From positions 1,172,642,863-1,172,706,862 of the forward strand of contig NC_090437.1 of NCBI RefSeq assembly GCF_031143425.1: 64,000 nucleotides of DNA. The letters are read 5' to 3'. Below the pieces are notes generated by a model. The model searched no databases, was not told the origin of the DNA, and worked only from the letters and a program-made list of their open reading frames with translations. Position 1 is the stretch's first letter. Each line of letters opens with the position of its first letter. Shown in pieces: positions 11,365-24,353 of the stretch. A program made the translations under genes and the position numbers. This DNA comes from Pleurodeles waltl (taxonomy: Eukaryota > Chordata > Amphibia > Caudata > Salamandridae).

Positions 11365-12094
11365 CCTCCCTCGCTCAGCGTCCTTCCGCTGCTCACTGCT
11401 TCAAGTGGCACTTTTTTATACTTTTACTAGCACCCCTTCCATCCACCTCCTGCATTTGTTGCTGGCCCTCCCCCTCCACTCCTTTCCTGCTGTGTTGCTT
11501 GTTGGGTCTTCCACCACCCCTTCAGACTTTCCCTCCACCTTCTCCATCCCACCAGAATATTAAGTCCAAAAGTCGCTACAACGCGTTTCAAGATGCAACA
11601 AAGATGCAGACTGCGCTGCATTCTCTGCTCTGCATGGCGATTTTGGTGCTGTCCCCACCCATGCGTGGACCCTCACAGCAAACTTTAGCTTGTAGGTGAG
11701 TTTATTTTCCTTGAATGCCTTTTATCAGGCATAGCAGCCATATCACAATCCTTCTTGCAACTTCAAACCTCTAAGTAGCCTGTAGCCCTTGATCCGGCCT
11801 ATCGATGTGGTAATTTATTTTTCTTCTTACTGCTTAACTTGTGCTTTGCCCAGGATTCTCAGCCTTTGGCTCACATTTCCTGCCCCCAATAAAAACAGAT
11901 CAATGCACAAATGTGTATTTTAATTTCTTGTTGGTTTACATTTGCTGACAAGGTGTTACTGTCATTTGTTACCGAACCCCACCCCCCTTTTTTTTTTTGC
12001 CAAAGGCAGAGAATAATCTCATAGTAAGAAAGTAAGGAAATGGATCACTGCCTCTCATGGTTGGTGCTGGTCATGTCAGAGTGGTTCTTCTTAC
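11365..12094. other. Unassigned, pyrimidine-rich then AT-rich
   Basis: Open frames at 11261-11699 (plus) are low-complexity Ser/Pro/Leu and match no family I know. A short T-run is at 11987-11998. Confidence 0.4.
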
Positions 12095-12230
12095 TATTTT
12101 TGAGCCATGCTGCACAGCACCCATGTACTGAGCAACATTACTAAAATACATTGACAAAGCCAATAGCTCTCGCATTGGTGAGACCTACTGGATTTGCCAA
12201 TGTTTGTTGAATTAGGGCAGACTACCCTCA
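12095..12230 (+). repeat. Repeat family R2, copy 2
   Basis: GAGCCATGCTGCACAGCACC..TAAAATACATTGACAAAGCCAATAG with CTCTCGCATTGG after it. It shares its core with 8040-8130 and 37015-37120. Confidence 0.5.
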
Positions 12231-15200
12231 CAACAGAATTCTCTTACAACCCTCCTCTATTAAGAAACAGATCCACTGGCGTCATCACAGGCCAACAGTG
12301 GAGTGGTCGTTAATGGCCTGCTGAATTTGCTGTGGTGTAGTATAAAGCTAGAACAGCTATAACTCTTCCATAATTAAGTACATTTGCACAAAGCACTCTA
12401 GTAAAAGGATAAATAGATTAGTGAATGCCAAAACACAAACTGAACTGGTTTGGACTAAAACCACAATCATCTGAATCATGTTTTTGAAGATGTCAAGTTT
12501 TCATGTTGAGGGTTTGCAAGGTGGCGTTCAAATGCCTCCAGTTATGCCACATCTTAAATAAATTCTGAACAGTATGCCTGTTTGGTTCATAGACCATAGC
12601 ATATACCTTCTATACCTCATGATCCACATTTTACACCTGTCACGTATGCTTTGGAACAGTAAGCTGATTTTAGTGTCCTTCTCCAACGTCAATCCAGCTT
12701 CCACTCAAACATTTCACATTTGACAAGTCTGTAGGAACCACTGGTTGACTATTGTTTAGGTATCTTTTGCTCTTTTATTGGCAGTATTAGACCTTCTAGA
12801 AGTCTCCCTCTGTCTGCCTTTGCTGTGGATAGAAGAGACATGCAAGCAGAAGCTTCTCTGAACATGGGCTGGTATACCTTTCTTCAGACTCTAAATGGGG
12901 GCGTTTGAGCTCCTGTGCTATAAGTGTGGCTAAGGGTTTTCGGCCCTTACAGCTAAAGTTTTCAGGGTGTTGTCAAACAAGGAATGTGGTTTGATTGCCA
13001 AATCTAGCGTGACAAGCTATGAGTGAATACTTGGTCCAAAGTTTGACCCACTATCTGAGTTATTGTTGCAATTAACCAAGTAAAGATACAATGTTTTACT
13101 TGTTAACTACCTCTGCTGTATTTTTATGAGTACAATATTATTATGATGAATGTCATAATGCTGTGCAACAACATGCTGCTAAGTACTTGAAGAAAGGGTA
13201 GCTTTATACAGTTCATTGTCAGCAAATTTTGATTTTGGGTTGATCAGTGCCATTCTGTTTGTGATTATGATTACTTTGTGGAGCGACTGGAGTGAGCCAT
13301 CCAAGAGTGGCAGAATCAATGGAGAACTAGGTCTGCATCAGGTCATGCATACAGCAGTCTTCTTTCTTAATCATGTGACACAGAGTGTGTTTGGCTCCTG
13401 AATGAGAGTTAATAACACTGAACATGAGGGCATCACACAAGAGATTGACCACAGTTTGGTTTTGTGTTGAAGACAAGTTTGGAACATTCGGTCTGGTGCT
13501 GGCTGCATTACTGCCTTCCTGCCTCCAGGTGTTTAAGTAGTTCCAAGATTAGTGAAAGGGCATAAGGAATTTGTGGGCCATCCTTGTTATGTGGGTTGTC
13601 ATTTCCCCAAGAGGGAAGTTCCACCAGGCATGAAGTCTGTGATACGGGGTCACAAGCAGAAAATTCAGCAATGATACAGGTTAAGGCTAAAATGAATTTG
13701 GAGTTGTTTATTAGTGGGCAGGGCCAAAACTGATTTGCACATGGCTGGTCTTCTTCTTTAGAGACCTAGAGGAGCTATACAAAAAATGGATATGGTCAGA
13801 GTAACAAGAAGTGGTTCCATGTGATGCCACCATTTCCATCCACCACTTCTTTATTATACCTGGCTTTAGGTTGCACATATACTTCCTTGTCTTATTGTTC
13901 TAATCCTTATTCTTCTCATCTAGCAGGTGGTACATTAGGCAAGGTGTTCGTTAAGAGGAGGTCACAGCTTGAGAAAGCAGAGAACGTCAGGTTTAATAGG
14001 CTGAAGAGGCAGGTGCAGATGGTAGGAGCTGAAGGTCTCAATTTGATAGTGCTACTATGAATCCTCACTGTCCCAATCCCGTATTGACATATTTTGAAAT
14101 CTTCCAGTATGGCTTTATTAAGAGACCAAACTTCAGTTTTGCAGGAATCACAGTTTAGTATATGATCATGAGGCGCTCTTAGAAGGTCATCTCTAAACAG
14201 GGGCTGCTGTAGGGTGGAGCACAAGGTCATCTATATTTACCGGATCTGACATAGTGCAAGTACTACTGCCCAATTTCAGGTTGCTCAAAATGGAGTTTTG
14301 TGCCTTGCATTTTCCAGATTATCTGGGATTAGCTTTCAATCCGAAGTAAGATATCAGAAGTGGCATCAGTGTCCTTTTCGGTGGGATTTATGAATGGGCT
14401 GATACTCACTGGACAGCAGAGGCAAAAGGGTATTTTCAGGGGACAGAGAGTATGAGTGTCCACTGCCACTCAGCTGTGACTGAAGGCATATGTGGTGTTA
14501 CGAGAGTAGTAGACTTATGAGGATGTGCCTATGGATCTACAGGATATACGTGAGAGCATGGAGGGAAGGCCTTTCAATTCACTATGCTTTTAGTTTGTGC
14601 TGCTGTGGTTTCATTGGGGTCAACCTCCTGGTAGAGCTAGAGAACATTCAATTTACTGTGGTGGAGATGTATAGTGTTGATGCACAGGTCCATAACCATA
14701 AAGCCCTTGCTCACTGCATCACTCGTAGATTAATCTCCCCCTTTCCTCCCTCTGTGCTGTTGTAGTATGTCATATCGTCTTCTCCTCTTTACCACTGTCT
14801 TCACACTCTAGATTGGGCTCAAAGCAGCACAGCAATATCCCAGAAGATGCACATTATGGAGATAAAGTGTGTACAACATGCCAATTCGGTTGGGCATTAT
14901 CACTATTTTTGTCTATCTCAACAAACAGAACTTCATTGCCAAACTGTCTACAGACCAACATAGCACTTTGCTGACTGCTGAGACTAAGGGCCCTTTAGGT
15001 CTATGACTAAAAACAATTTATGATAATAGTAAGAGTATACAGGGCAGCGCTCTTTTTTTTTTTTATATTTCTTTTTACAAATTAATGCTATTGTGGGAAG
15101 GGATCCACAAAAAGACTTATAACATACTCTAGTACTGAATGCTTCAAGGCACTGGCCACAAGCAGTAAGTTTGATTAGTTTGCAGAGAAAGTTAGAACAA

Positions 15201-15758
15201 CAGAAAGCAGACAATATTCTGCCTGCCTGTTCACTTTCTCTGGAGGAAAATCTGGCTACCAAACAATTTTAAAAATAGCCTTGCTGAGCTTAAGAGTAAA
15301 AATTACAGACTTCAAATAATATACACTTCAAAAGCAAAAACAGCTTATTTCGGGTTTTTGTCTTAACATGGGAAAGAAATCTGAAAACAGTGAAAGGGTC
15401 TGGATACTTCTAAAAAGTTTTGGACATTTAAGGACAAACTCCAATAGATTCAGATGCAGCTTTGTTCGTTGCTGGGGAGTTCCACTAATTGCTGTGTCAG
15501 CACTCAGAATTAAGTAATATTTATAGAATTGTAGACAGTGGATTCTGGGCACATACCCAAGAAACAAACATTGTTACAAAAGGCTAGCACAAGAATATTT
15601 TGAAAACACCAGAAATCTTTTTAAATTAGATTTATGCACTTTGAGTCTCCTTAGAACTCAAAAAAGGAGTAAACTACAGAAGTGCTTAGGCAAATAAAGG
15701 TATGTCTTGCTCCTTCAGTGAAAAGACAATACCTAGAACAGTGAAAGGCTGCAGAAGG
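12231..15758. other. Unassigned intronic sequence
   Basis: 3.5 kb without a recognised exon or repeat. Open frames of 60-104 codons occur on both strands (for example 13821-14060 and 14490-14765), but they show no family motif and no flanking splice sites that I could support. Confidence 0.45.
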
Positions 15759-16184
15759 AACAAGCATTTGCAATGCAATGTGTCTAGCATTTGCTTGAGT
15801 TAGAGATATTAGCGCTGTAAACTCCTAACCAGACTTTTCTTGCTGTACAAATTGAAAATGAAAAGTAATAAGTTTCACATATGCGAGCCGATTCAAAGTG
15901 CCACGGCGTCAGTGTGAAGGGGCACACAAAAGGAAAAAGAAGTTTGCTTGCAGTCAAACGTATCTGCAAAACTGCAATTAGTCATGGAACAGGAGTTTTG
16001 TCCAAGGCGGTAACAAAACCGCCCTAAAGAGGAACAAACGTAAAACATTTACTGACGAAAATAAAGAATTTTTGAAGGGCAAGCCCTTGAACGAGTGATA
16101 GTGGTAGGTGTGCGGTGGGCGTGGTTAAAAGCCCAGATATATACCGATACGTCAGAAAAGCGGCATATGCTCAACCTAAAAATG
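15759..16184 (+). repeat. Interspersed repeat R1, copy A
   Basis: The head is CAAGCATTTGCAATGCAATG..TTTGCTTGAGTTAGAG. The body is marked by GATTCAAAGTGCC, AAAGGAAAAAGAAGTT, GGCGGTAACAAAACCGCCCT and GGGCAAGCCC. The tail is GTGCGGTGGGCGTGGTTAAA followed by AGCCCAGATATATACC and CTCAACCTAAAAATG. The same order occurs at 24354 and 61152. It has no coding capacity, so it is a short non-autonomous family of about 430 bp. No clear Pol III box was identified, so calling it a SINE remains a guess. Confidence 0.75.
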
Positions 16185-19100
16185 AAAAACCATTCTGCAA
16201 GCATGGATTCTAGGCTCAAAGTGGATGTCAAATTGAAAAACATGAAATCACATTTCCATAATATCACCTCTTTCTTTAACAAGAATTGGACAATACACTC
16301 CAGAATTCTTAAGAACTGTTGTTAGATCTTGCACTATCAATGACGGACAAGGCAAATCCACCTTTTTAGGGATCCGGGAAGGAATACTGAACACTTTCCT
16401 AAGATGTATTTACAGTTAGATGCTAGACGGTTTCCAGAAATACATAACTTCAATATCTGCCAGCTATTCCTCATCTTTTACAATGATTACCTTAGGAAGT
16501 TTTTCCGCTTTTTAAGATTGATTTATTGATTATAATGCTATTTAATCTTAGTATTCAGCTTCAAATTTGCCAATCTTCATTACTAGATTTTCACCTAGTC
16601 CGTCTATTCTATGAATTGAAGTATCCAAACTTCATCAAAAACACTTTCAGTCATTTTCTGGTGCAATGACCACATACTGAAATTGCCTAACCAGCTATCT
16701 GTACAATTCCAATTTTTATCCACTTTGAGAAACCTCTTTATTGATGATGTTTGCCTTTATCTTGTAACCTCTGCTGCCCTCAGTATTCTCCTTTACTTTT
16801 TATCCAGGGCCACTGGTTTTCTACACTATACAACACTATGTTTTACTCTGGAAGTTACAAAATATATTTATTAGCAAAGCACTCCAGTGCTTCTATGAAA
16901 GGCAGACATTATTTGTTGATATCCTGGAGGTGTTAAGGGCCTGTGGATGGACCAAGCCAAGTTTTGGTTATACGTATGCAATCCTTGCCCTGCCATGTTG
17001 CCGATGTTTATTAGCCCAGGGTGAGGGAGATTAGGCAGCCATTTTTTCCTAATGACATTTCAAATGGGATGTGCTGAATATGTACTGTTTTCTTTCGTAA
17101 GAAATCTTATGCCTGTAATATTAAGGGACCTCCTGTTTCAATGCATGTTAAAACTTGAAAACAGTTGGTAATAAAACCATGAAAAGTGCTGCATAACTTA
17201 CTTTTCCTCGCTGCATAATTTAGTAAGCAGGCACATGATTTGGTCCAGAGGCCCGATTACTTGGACGATTTTCACAGAATGTGTTTTATTTTGTTATCCT
17301 TGTTTTGGTCACACTATGCAAATTGAGTTGGAAAGCTCATTGAATAATTGCGAAGGCAGTGGTGGTGGGAAGGGTGGACAGATCATTAAAAAGATATATA
17401 GTCAGATAGATTTTTCCAAATATGTTAAGCTAGCTGGGCCACTCACTGACAATAATGATGATTTTTTTTTTTGTTCAGTTATAAAAAACCTAGCCCAATC
17501 ACTGGCGTCTAATACATGGGATATGGTATGGAGAACTTGCACCTGTGAAGTTCCTTGTTGACAGCTTTTCCTCCTCTTAGCCAGTGTTTGTTTTAGGTCT
17601 TTTTTGCTATAGTCTAATACAAGTTCACATTTTTGCTAAGAATACTCCACGAAGACTTTGTTTTGGAGAGTATAGAAGCTATCAAGACCTACATTTCTCA
17701 ACATTTGAAACCAATGGGTGCGAGAACAGTTGTCTAAAAAAATGTCAGCAAACGCTCTGCCCATGACAGAAAATATAAATGCATCTTTGGTCATATCCAG
17801 GCCATGTTGATGTCCAAGCCAAAACAACAAAAGTATCTTATGAATCACTGCCTATACCACTGCTTGCCCACTAGTAACATCTTTCTTGCCTTGAAAAATT
17901 ATTGTTTGCTAAAAATCTAAGTGAAATGATTGGGAGAAAAATTAAAGAAGTCCAAGAAAGACACAGCAGTGTCAGTGATCAAGACAAGTTTTAGCCTTTT
18001 AGGAAGATTGAGGGGCCAAACAGGAAAGCTCAAGATCTGCTACATCAGTCTGCTTGGCCAGATCAGAGGCATACATTTGGTTCTTAGTCTCATCGCGAAA
18101 AAGCAATGTGCCTGTCGAGATAGGACATGAGGCATTATATGGCTCGGAACTGCCCAACTAGAGATCGGTATGGAAAGGTGTCTAAACCTATGCCACTGGT
18201 TGTCTTTATCTCATCTAAGAATCAGTACAAAAATTGCCTAGGAAAAATTGGTTTTGCTTGCTGAGAATGGGATACTGCACCAACTATTATTCATGTCTTG
18301 TACTGCAAATGTACAGTGTTCATAGCCTTTGTGGCAAGTACCACCCTACATAATACCCATCATTCAATAAATTAATTATTTTCACCACAGTTAACATTTA
18401 AAGAGTTGATAAGTAAAGAAACAAAGATCATGATGCGGGGTCTACATAAACATATGTTTTGTCAGACAGTGCTCATTATATGAATCCCATAAATTGTTTG
18501 TGTTGCCTTCTGGAAGCTTTCAGCATCAATGCTACTAATCAGTCTTAAGGCTGCACAATGGTGCTATAAAACCTCCAAACTACTTGTCCTCCCCTGAGAA
18601 CTCACGTTAGGTAGGGTATTTTCCCTATATCAGTGTTATGTAATGTTTCTGGTAAATCCTCATCGTTCTGCCAGGACCTTCCTTGTTGCACCTTCCAGTC
18701 CTTCCTCATCATCATTTTTATCTTATTTTATAAGTCTATTTATATACCATGAACCCCGCTTGCAGGGTTTGAGATGAGACAACAGAGCAGTTTCATGCTT
18801 GGTCACAGCATGCAAGTGAGGAAGTGTAGCCAGACAAGGGGCTAGGAGAGCACCTGGTATGGGGAGTACACAGTAGTGAGGAGGTTTGCGTTGCAGAGAA
18901 GACTGCCACTGATGCACGTGGATCTGCAGCCATCATGAACATGTGAAACTAGTGATTTTTTTTGTTCATTCCTCAAATAAGGTTCTTTCCACAATGCGCT
19001 GCAAGGAGTTCGAGTTTGGCTCATTCAATGGTCTTTGGGTTTAGGCATAGAAGGCATACCTTCCATCCCTTACTTTAATGATGGTCTGTTCTTTAGTGCC

Positions 19101-19419
19101 ACTATGATGAGGTGTTTTGCTCTAGATTTCGGTCCATAGTGATATTCTTTCCCTAGTGCATGTTTTATTACCATTTTATCCAAGTGCTCTTCAAGTTAAC
19201 CTCTTACAAATGCAATAACATCCACTTTAGGTAGTCCCTGCATAGCTCATCATTTACCAATAGCCTCTGAAGTATCCTCTATAACTAGCCACTCCACATC
19301 AATAATCCTATTAGCTAGGCATTGGAGTTCCTAAAATCACTGGCAAAACGTGGTTGTTATAAAGTATTTCCTGGTAACAGGAGGCACAAAATTAAGATTC
19401 AGAAAGTTATAGGGAGATG
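16185..19419. other. Unassigned intronic sequence
   Basis: 3.2 kb of AT-rich sequence without a recognisable exon, RNA gene or repeat. Short frames such as 17235-17561 show no family features. Confidence 0.45.
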
Positions 19420-20586
19420 TCCATTCCGAGTGGGGTGGCGACAGTCTCCCTTGTCCTGAGCAGAGGCCTGGATCCTCCCTTACAGAACATGAGCAAACTC
19501 CTGGATGTCACACCAGAGCTGGTGGCACTGTGGAGAGCTACTGCACACAGAAGCTGCTACTGCCATGGTACAGCCAGTGTGTGGGGAGGCTGAGATCCCA
19601 GACAACAGTTGGACTGTAACTGCACACCTATTACTCTGTTTCTGTTACTCTTTTTGTGACATGGCCAAGTAGGTGAGCCCCTGGGAGATGAGATGGCAAC
19701 CATTAAGTGGTGAACAAGGAGAAGAGGGAGCAGAAACAGCAAAGAAACTACTACAACACTGAAAGGACTAGGAACAGGTTCCAAAGGTCCTTGGTTTTGA
19801 TAAAGCCACATGAGTTTAGACATGCACTCTAAGTTTGAGGCATGAAGGCCCACAAAATAAGAGGAACTACAGTCTCTTCCCAAACCAAAAAGGGGCAGGT
19901 AGAGGACTAGTACCAGGACGAATTGTCCTGGGACCAATGGCTGACTGCCTGAGAAGACAAGATAGTCCCCTTGCACCAGAGAGCCTGTTGGGGTATATGG
20001 ACACAAATATTGGTTGCAAACTCTACTGGGAGTGAGTACATACTGTTTACAGCACCTGAAAAGAATAGAAAAGCTATAAAATATTTTCCCCTAAAACTAG
20101 TTAGCTCCACAAACTGTTTGCCCAAGAAATAGAGACCACCCCTGCCACTGCCTGATGATAAGTAGAGATGTCACCTACAGAGGGATACTGTCCACGAAAT
20201 GCTGCAACAGCACTTCATAACAGAAGACATGGTGCCTGATGCCAATACATCTAATTCGGTCACAATTATACCAATAAACACAAAACTGATGTGTATGCTG
20301 CAGTCATCAAACGATTAACTGAGGGAAGTGAATAGAAATGTGGCCAATTGTGACTCAAGTATATCAACACAATTTGTGGGGTAAATGCCTACACTTTTCT
20401 AAATTTAGCCTTAGCAAGTCTGTTTTCCGGCCTAAAGTGGTGGGTGGACCCCTTCACAAGGCAGTGGTCCTCCCCACTGCTGAAAAAATATTTTTTATCT
20501 TTGTCTTAGTTAACTTCCACAAAATGGGGAAACCAAAGATTACAAGATGACAATGGGATACTAACAATGTATAAACTAAAGATATA

Positions 20587-20654
20587 GGGCCAGATGTAGC
20601 AAAGGTTTTTACCTATTCTGTGTCTATGGGAAAAAGTGTTCATACATATGGCCC
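20587..20654. mobile_element. Minimal 68-bp relative of the Harbinger-like MITE
   Basis: GGGCCAGATGTAGCAAAGG at the left and the complement of its right end, GGGCCATATGTATGAAC, match the 57.7-kb element's ends. 3-bp ATA direct repeats flank it (20584-20586 and 20655-20657). There is hardly any interior. It lies just before or inside the L1 remnant's upstream region. Confidence 0.6.
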
Positions 20655-20879
20655 ATAGTTCCCAACCTGTAAGTAGCTGCTTTGACTCACAATTGTGAGA
20701 CACAAGCAATACACAATTGGAAAAAGTAGACAATATATTGTAGGTGATACGACATACTAGAGACGTACTCAAAACTAAAAGTGCCACAATAGTCCTTGAC
20801 CTGAAGTTGCTAAAGGCATAGCAGAAAAAAGACTTCAGAAAGAGTTAAAGAGAGACACTATTCAAATACTGCAGTCAGA

Positions 20880-21290
20880 AGCTACAAACCTCAAAATTCA
20901 AATGCTGACTTAACAGAAAGAGTAAAGTTCCTTGAATACAGAACAGAGGATATGGTGGGGTGCTTGAGAGGTAATAGTATAAATAGTGGGCCTACAGAAA
21001 TGGAGCGAGTGCCTGAGAATGCAACTTCTTAGAAGAATACGGAAATGGCAAATAAGGACTGAAAAGTTATTTTCTGTGTGTGTGTGTGTTTTTTAATAGA
21101 AAGGGCACACAGGGTCCTTGCAGACCCCCCTAAACCTGTCAAGCCACCTAGGTCAGTAATGACTAGCCACTTGAACTAAAGAGACTACAACGTATTTCGG
21201 CAGAGAGTGAGAGACCATGGGCAGTGAAAATTAGCAAGGCACTTTATTTCTTCAATACCCACTTGCCATAAAAATCAGAGAAACCCCTTT
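20880..21290 (+). pseudogene. L1 ORF1 (RNA-binding protein) pseudogene
   Basis: ORF1 proteins of L1 elements form a coiled coil followed by an RRM and package L1 RNA. Seen: one frame reads ERVKFLEYRTEDMVGCLRGN, matching the coiled-coil/RRM junction pattern (LExRxEDMENRxRRNN). From 21099 the frame reads ERAHRVLADPPKP followed by PPRSVM..HLN, a stop, then RDYNVFRQRVRDHG, matching the ERAHRVxxPPKPxxxPRPVIxxxLNYRDRD..LrxaRe signature. A TG microsatellite (21075-21089) and several stops break the frame, so it is non-functional. Confidence 0.7.
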
Positions 21291-21605
21291 AAAAATGTAA
21301 AAAACTCAGATCTGAGCATCCAACATGAGCTTCATTTACTAGACAAGCTTAGGATTGTAGCCCGAGAACAGTCCTACTACTTTGCAGAGTGTAACGAAAC
21401 ACTGAACCGGGCAGAGCAAGTTGAAACAATTACTGCTTTCACAACAGCAGACACGGAGGAGCTACAAGGAGTTTATAAACAGCTATCCCAAAGGTCCAAC
21501 TGGAAGGCAAGTAACAAGGGAGAATATGACCACACTCTCCACAGATGAGGCCACAATTAATTACCAGGAAAATGCTGAACATGCACAGCACACCACATAA
21601 TCTAC

Positions 21606-22680
21606 AGTCTCAGTTTTTCTAAAGCGCGGCTACTCACCCGTGAGGGTCCCAAGGCGCTGGAGGGCAGGGGAGGGGCCTCATCTGAAGAGCCACGTCTTGA
21701 GGTTCTTCCTGAAGATTGTGAGTGATGGGCTTTGTCGCTGCAGGTTGTTCCAGCTCTTTGCTGCAATGTGGATGAAGGATCTTACTCTGGTGGTGGTTTT
21801 ACGAATGCTCGGATGGTGGCCAAGTCCATCTGGGCGGAGCGGGGGTGTGCAAGGAGACACTGTGGTTCAGGGAGGCTGGTCCTGCGTTGTGTATGGCCTT
21901 GTGCGTGTGGGTGAGAAGCTTGAAGGTGATTCGTTTCTCAACCAGGAGCCAGTGCAGGGTCCTCAGGTGTTGGGAGATGTGTTCTCAGCGTGAGAGGTCC
22001 AGGTTGAGTCTGGCGGCGGTGTTCTGGATGAGTTGTCGTTTTTGATGTTTCTAGTCAAGGTGCCGGCATAGAGGGCATTGCCGTAGTCGAGCTTGCTTGT
22101 GACTAAGGAGTGGGTGACTGTCCTGCGACAGTCTGCAGGTATCTATCTGAAGTTCGTCTGAAGTTTGCGGAGTGTGTGCCAGCAGGAGGAGGCAACGAGT
22201 TTACCTGCCGGGTCATGGATAAGGAGGAGTCGAGGATGATGCCTAGGTCGCAGGCGCTCTCAGTCGGTGCAGGGGGGGGCACTGAGGGATGTGGGCCACA
22301 GGGAGTCGTCCCAAGCTGAGGTGGCGTTTCCGAAGATAATGGGCTCTGTCTTGTCAGAGTTGAGCTTGAGGCAGCTTTCTCTCATCCAGGTGGCGATGGC
22401 TTCCATTCCTGAGTGGAAGTTTCTTTTGGCCGTGTCGTGGTCTTCGGTGAGGGAAACGATGAGTTGTGTGTCATCGACATATGACACGATGTTCATACCG
22501 TGGCTTCCGACGATGGCTGCGAGAAGGGACATGTATGCGTTGAACAATGTGGGACTCAGTGAGGATCCTTGGGGGACTCTGCAGATGACTACTGTTGGTC
22601 TGGATGTGTAGGGTGGGAGTCTGACCCTCTGCATCCTCCTGGAAAGGAGTCTTGAATGCCACAGCCAACACAGGATCAAA
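21606..22680 (-). mobile_element. CR1/L2-group LINE, 3' half (copy A)
   Basis: On the minus strand it carries reverse-transcriptase and C-terminal sequence of a CR1/L2-like non-LTR element, truncated at the 5' end, then a GC-rich 3' untranslated tail ending near 21606. Its tail (AAGCGC..CTCACCCGTGAGGG..CAAGGCGCTGG on the plus strand) matches copy B at 43.06 kb. Between the RT piece (22679-22260) and the C-terminal piece (about 21860-21678) the frame is broken. It sits inside an L1 remnant of opposite orientation. Confidence 0.8.
22260..22679 (-). pseudogene. Reverse transcriptase fragment of the CR1/L2-like LINE
   Basis: 139 open codons. Recognisable RT motifs: QRVRLPPYTSRPT, VPQGSSLSPTLFNAYM (motif B region), SYVDDTQLIVSL (catalytic YVDD box) and WMRESCLKLNSDKTE. 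Order and spacing match palm subdomains of CR1/L2/Rex-type RT. The endonuclease and N-terminal RT are missing (5' truncation), and downstream sequence is frameshifted. A separate downstream frame (21860-21678) ends in SWNNLQ..SLTIFRKNLKTWLF, the usual C terminus of this group. Confidence 0.85.
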
Positions 22681-23020
22681 AACTGCCTTTGCCCAACAGC
22701 TTAGACTCAGATACTACAATGGAAACAACATAAAAGCTGAGTTTTGCACTGCACTGAACATCACAACAATAGTGTGTTAAAGGCAACTATATAAGGAGCA
22801 GGGCATTAGCAGAGACTGGGGATCAGTGGTGAGATATGCATATTCTGCTCCTATATCACAGGATGGAATACTTTTATTTAAAAGATTTTCTGAAGCACAG
22901 ACGAGATGTCATGGGCTTCAATGCATTGTACCTCAAAGAATGCAGACAAAACGACAAAAGTGGATTCTGAAAATAAACCAAAGCAGTACTGCTGTTCATG
23001 TGCAGGGGGGATTTGAGAAA

Positions 23021-24353
23021 TCATGACTGAGAACTAAAGATGCTTACTGGAAACATAACACTTTTGCAAAAGGTACCAGTAATGAGTAGATTAATTTATA
23101 GCCAATTCTCAGATATAGGAAGGGAAATGTTACCCTTTAACCATTTGTTTGTAGCATATGGTGGCGTTGATTCACATGTGCTGCATCAAGTTTTGGGAGT
23201 GGATGTTTGCAAGTTGGTTTTTTTGGAAGTTTTGTTCTGAGGCACAAAACCTGTTGTGACCCCCGACCCACCCCCCCCCCCCCCCCCTCCCAGCACAATG
23301 CACCAGGACAAAGACTCCACCTCTGACAGTTTTCAAGTCAGTGGGTGAGCAGTGTAAGTGGGTTGTAGTGCTGAAGACAGAAAACTGTGTACTGTAGATT
23401 GTGGAATGTATTGTGGAGGATACATCTGTTTTCATCACTGGCTTCTGGGGAGGAGGATGAGTACATGCAAATCTACTGCACTACATGGTACAAACAGATT
23501 ACAGGGTAAGCACCATTTTGCATTCATAACAAGTGGCTGGACAAACGCATGCTCTGCAGAGACTATAGACCATTATCTCCTCTAAGCAATGGCCAGTGAG
23601 CAGACAATGCAGATGTTACAATGTTCTTAGTTCTGGCCAAGTAAAGCCTGCTGGTGGGATAAAATGTCCAAATAATAGTGTTTAGTGAATGTTTGTGGTC
23701 CTGACCATACAATAGATTTGCAAATATATGGTAAAGAAACATTATACAGAAAATGTAAAAATGATCCTTTTCTGCATTTGGCATGTGCTTTAAGTAGTAC
23801 ATGTAGTGTATGCTTGGCACTGACATAACAGGTTTGTGTACATTTAAAAATCCATCTAGAAATGCCTGCCTTGGAAATGAGCTGAAATTCCCATGTAGGC
23901 CTTTTGCAAAAACACAAATAGTTGCTTAATTATGCAATTGGATTTGGTCCTTTTAACAAGTCATTAGTGCCCTCTCTGCAGCTTAAGTGTGTAATGCTCA
24001 TTCTGTCGCAGTTTCTGGGCGTGGAAAAGAAATGGGCAACGTAACGGTCTGGTTAACGAGAAACCATTTTGGGCAAGAATTTATGGTTAGTCATCAAGAC
24101 CATCCCATTTCTATGAACTTGAATGGATGGTTCCTCTATAGACAAAGCCTGCAACTCACTAATTCGCTTAAGATACGTGACAGCAACTAGAAAGTTTACC
24201 TTACATGACAAGAAGTGAATGCTACAGGAGGGTAGTAATTCAAAAGGAGGACCCATATGCCTGGTGAGCATTACATTAAAGTTCCAGCATGGAACAGGTC
24301 TTTGGAACAGTGAGTGTTAAGGCCCTTCTTTAAGGTTTTGATGGCATGAATTT
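23021..24353. other. Unassigned intronic sequence with a C-run
   Basis: No gene recognised. A run of about 18 C (23270-23287) is the only low-complexity feature. Confidence 0.4.

Larger units (their letters stand above)
19420..23020 (+). mobile_element. L1-type LINE remnant, interrupted by a CR1/L2-like fragment
   Basis: The secure part is ORF1 (20880-21290). The GC-richer block at 19420-20790 has purine-rich, ATG-poor sequence that would fit an L1 5' region, but that is inference. After the interrupting fragment (21606-22680), the stretch 22860-22970 reads, in one frame, KDFLKHRRDV..LYLKECRQN, loosely like the start of the L1 endonuclease domain (LKKHRxDIxxLQET). The order (5' region, ORF1, foreign insert, start of ORF2) agrees with one L1 copy hit by a later insertion. 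No intact frame remains. Confidence 0.5.

Noticed and set aside
11261..11699. Several overlapping 66-131 codon frames
   Set aside because: Pyrimidine-rich low-complexity sequence; no motifs or splice context.
21640..22611. Plus-strand frames up to 117 codons
   Set aside because: Antisense shadows of the CR1/L2-like LINE fragment.
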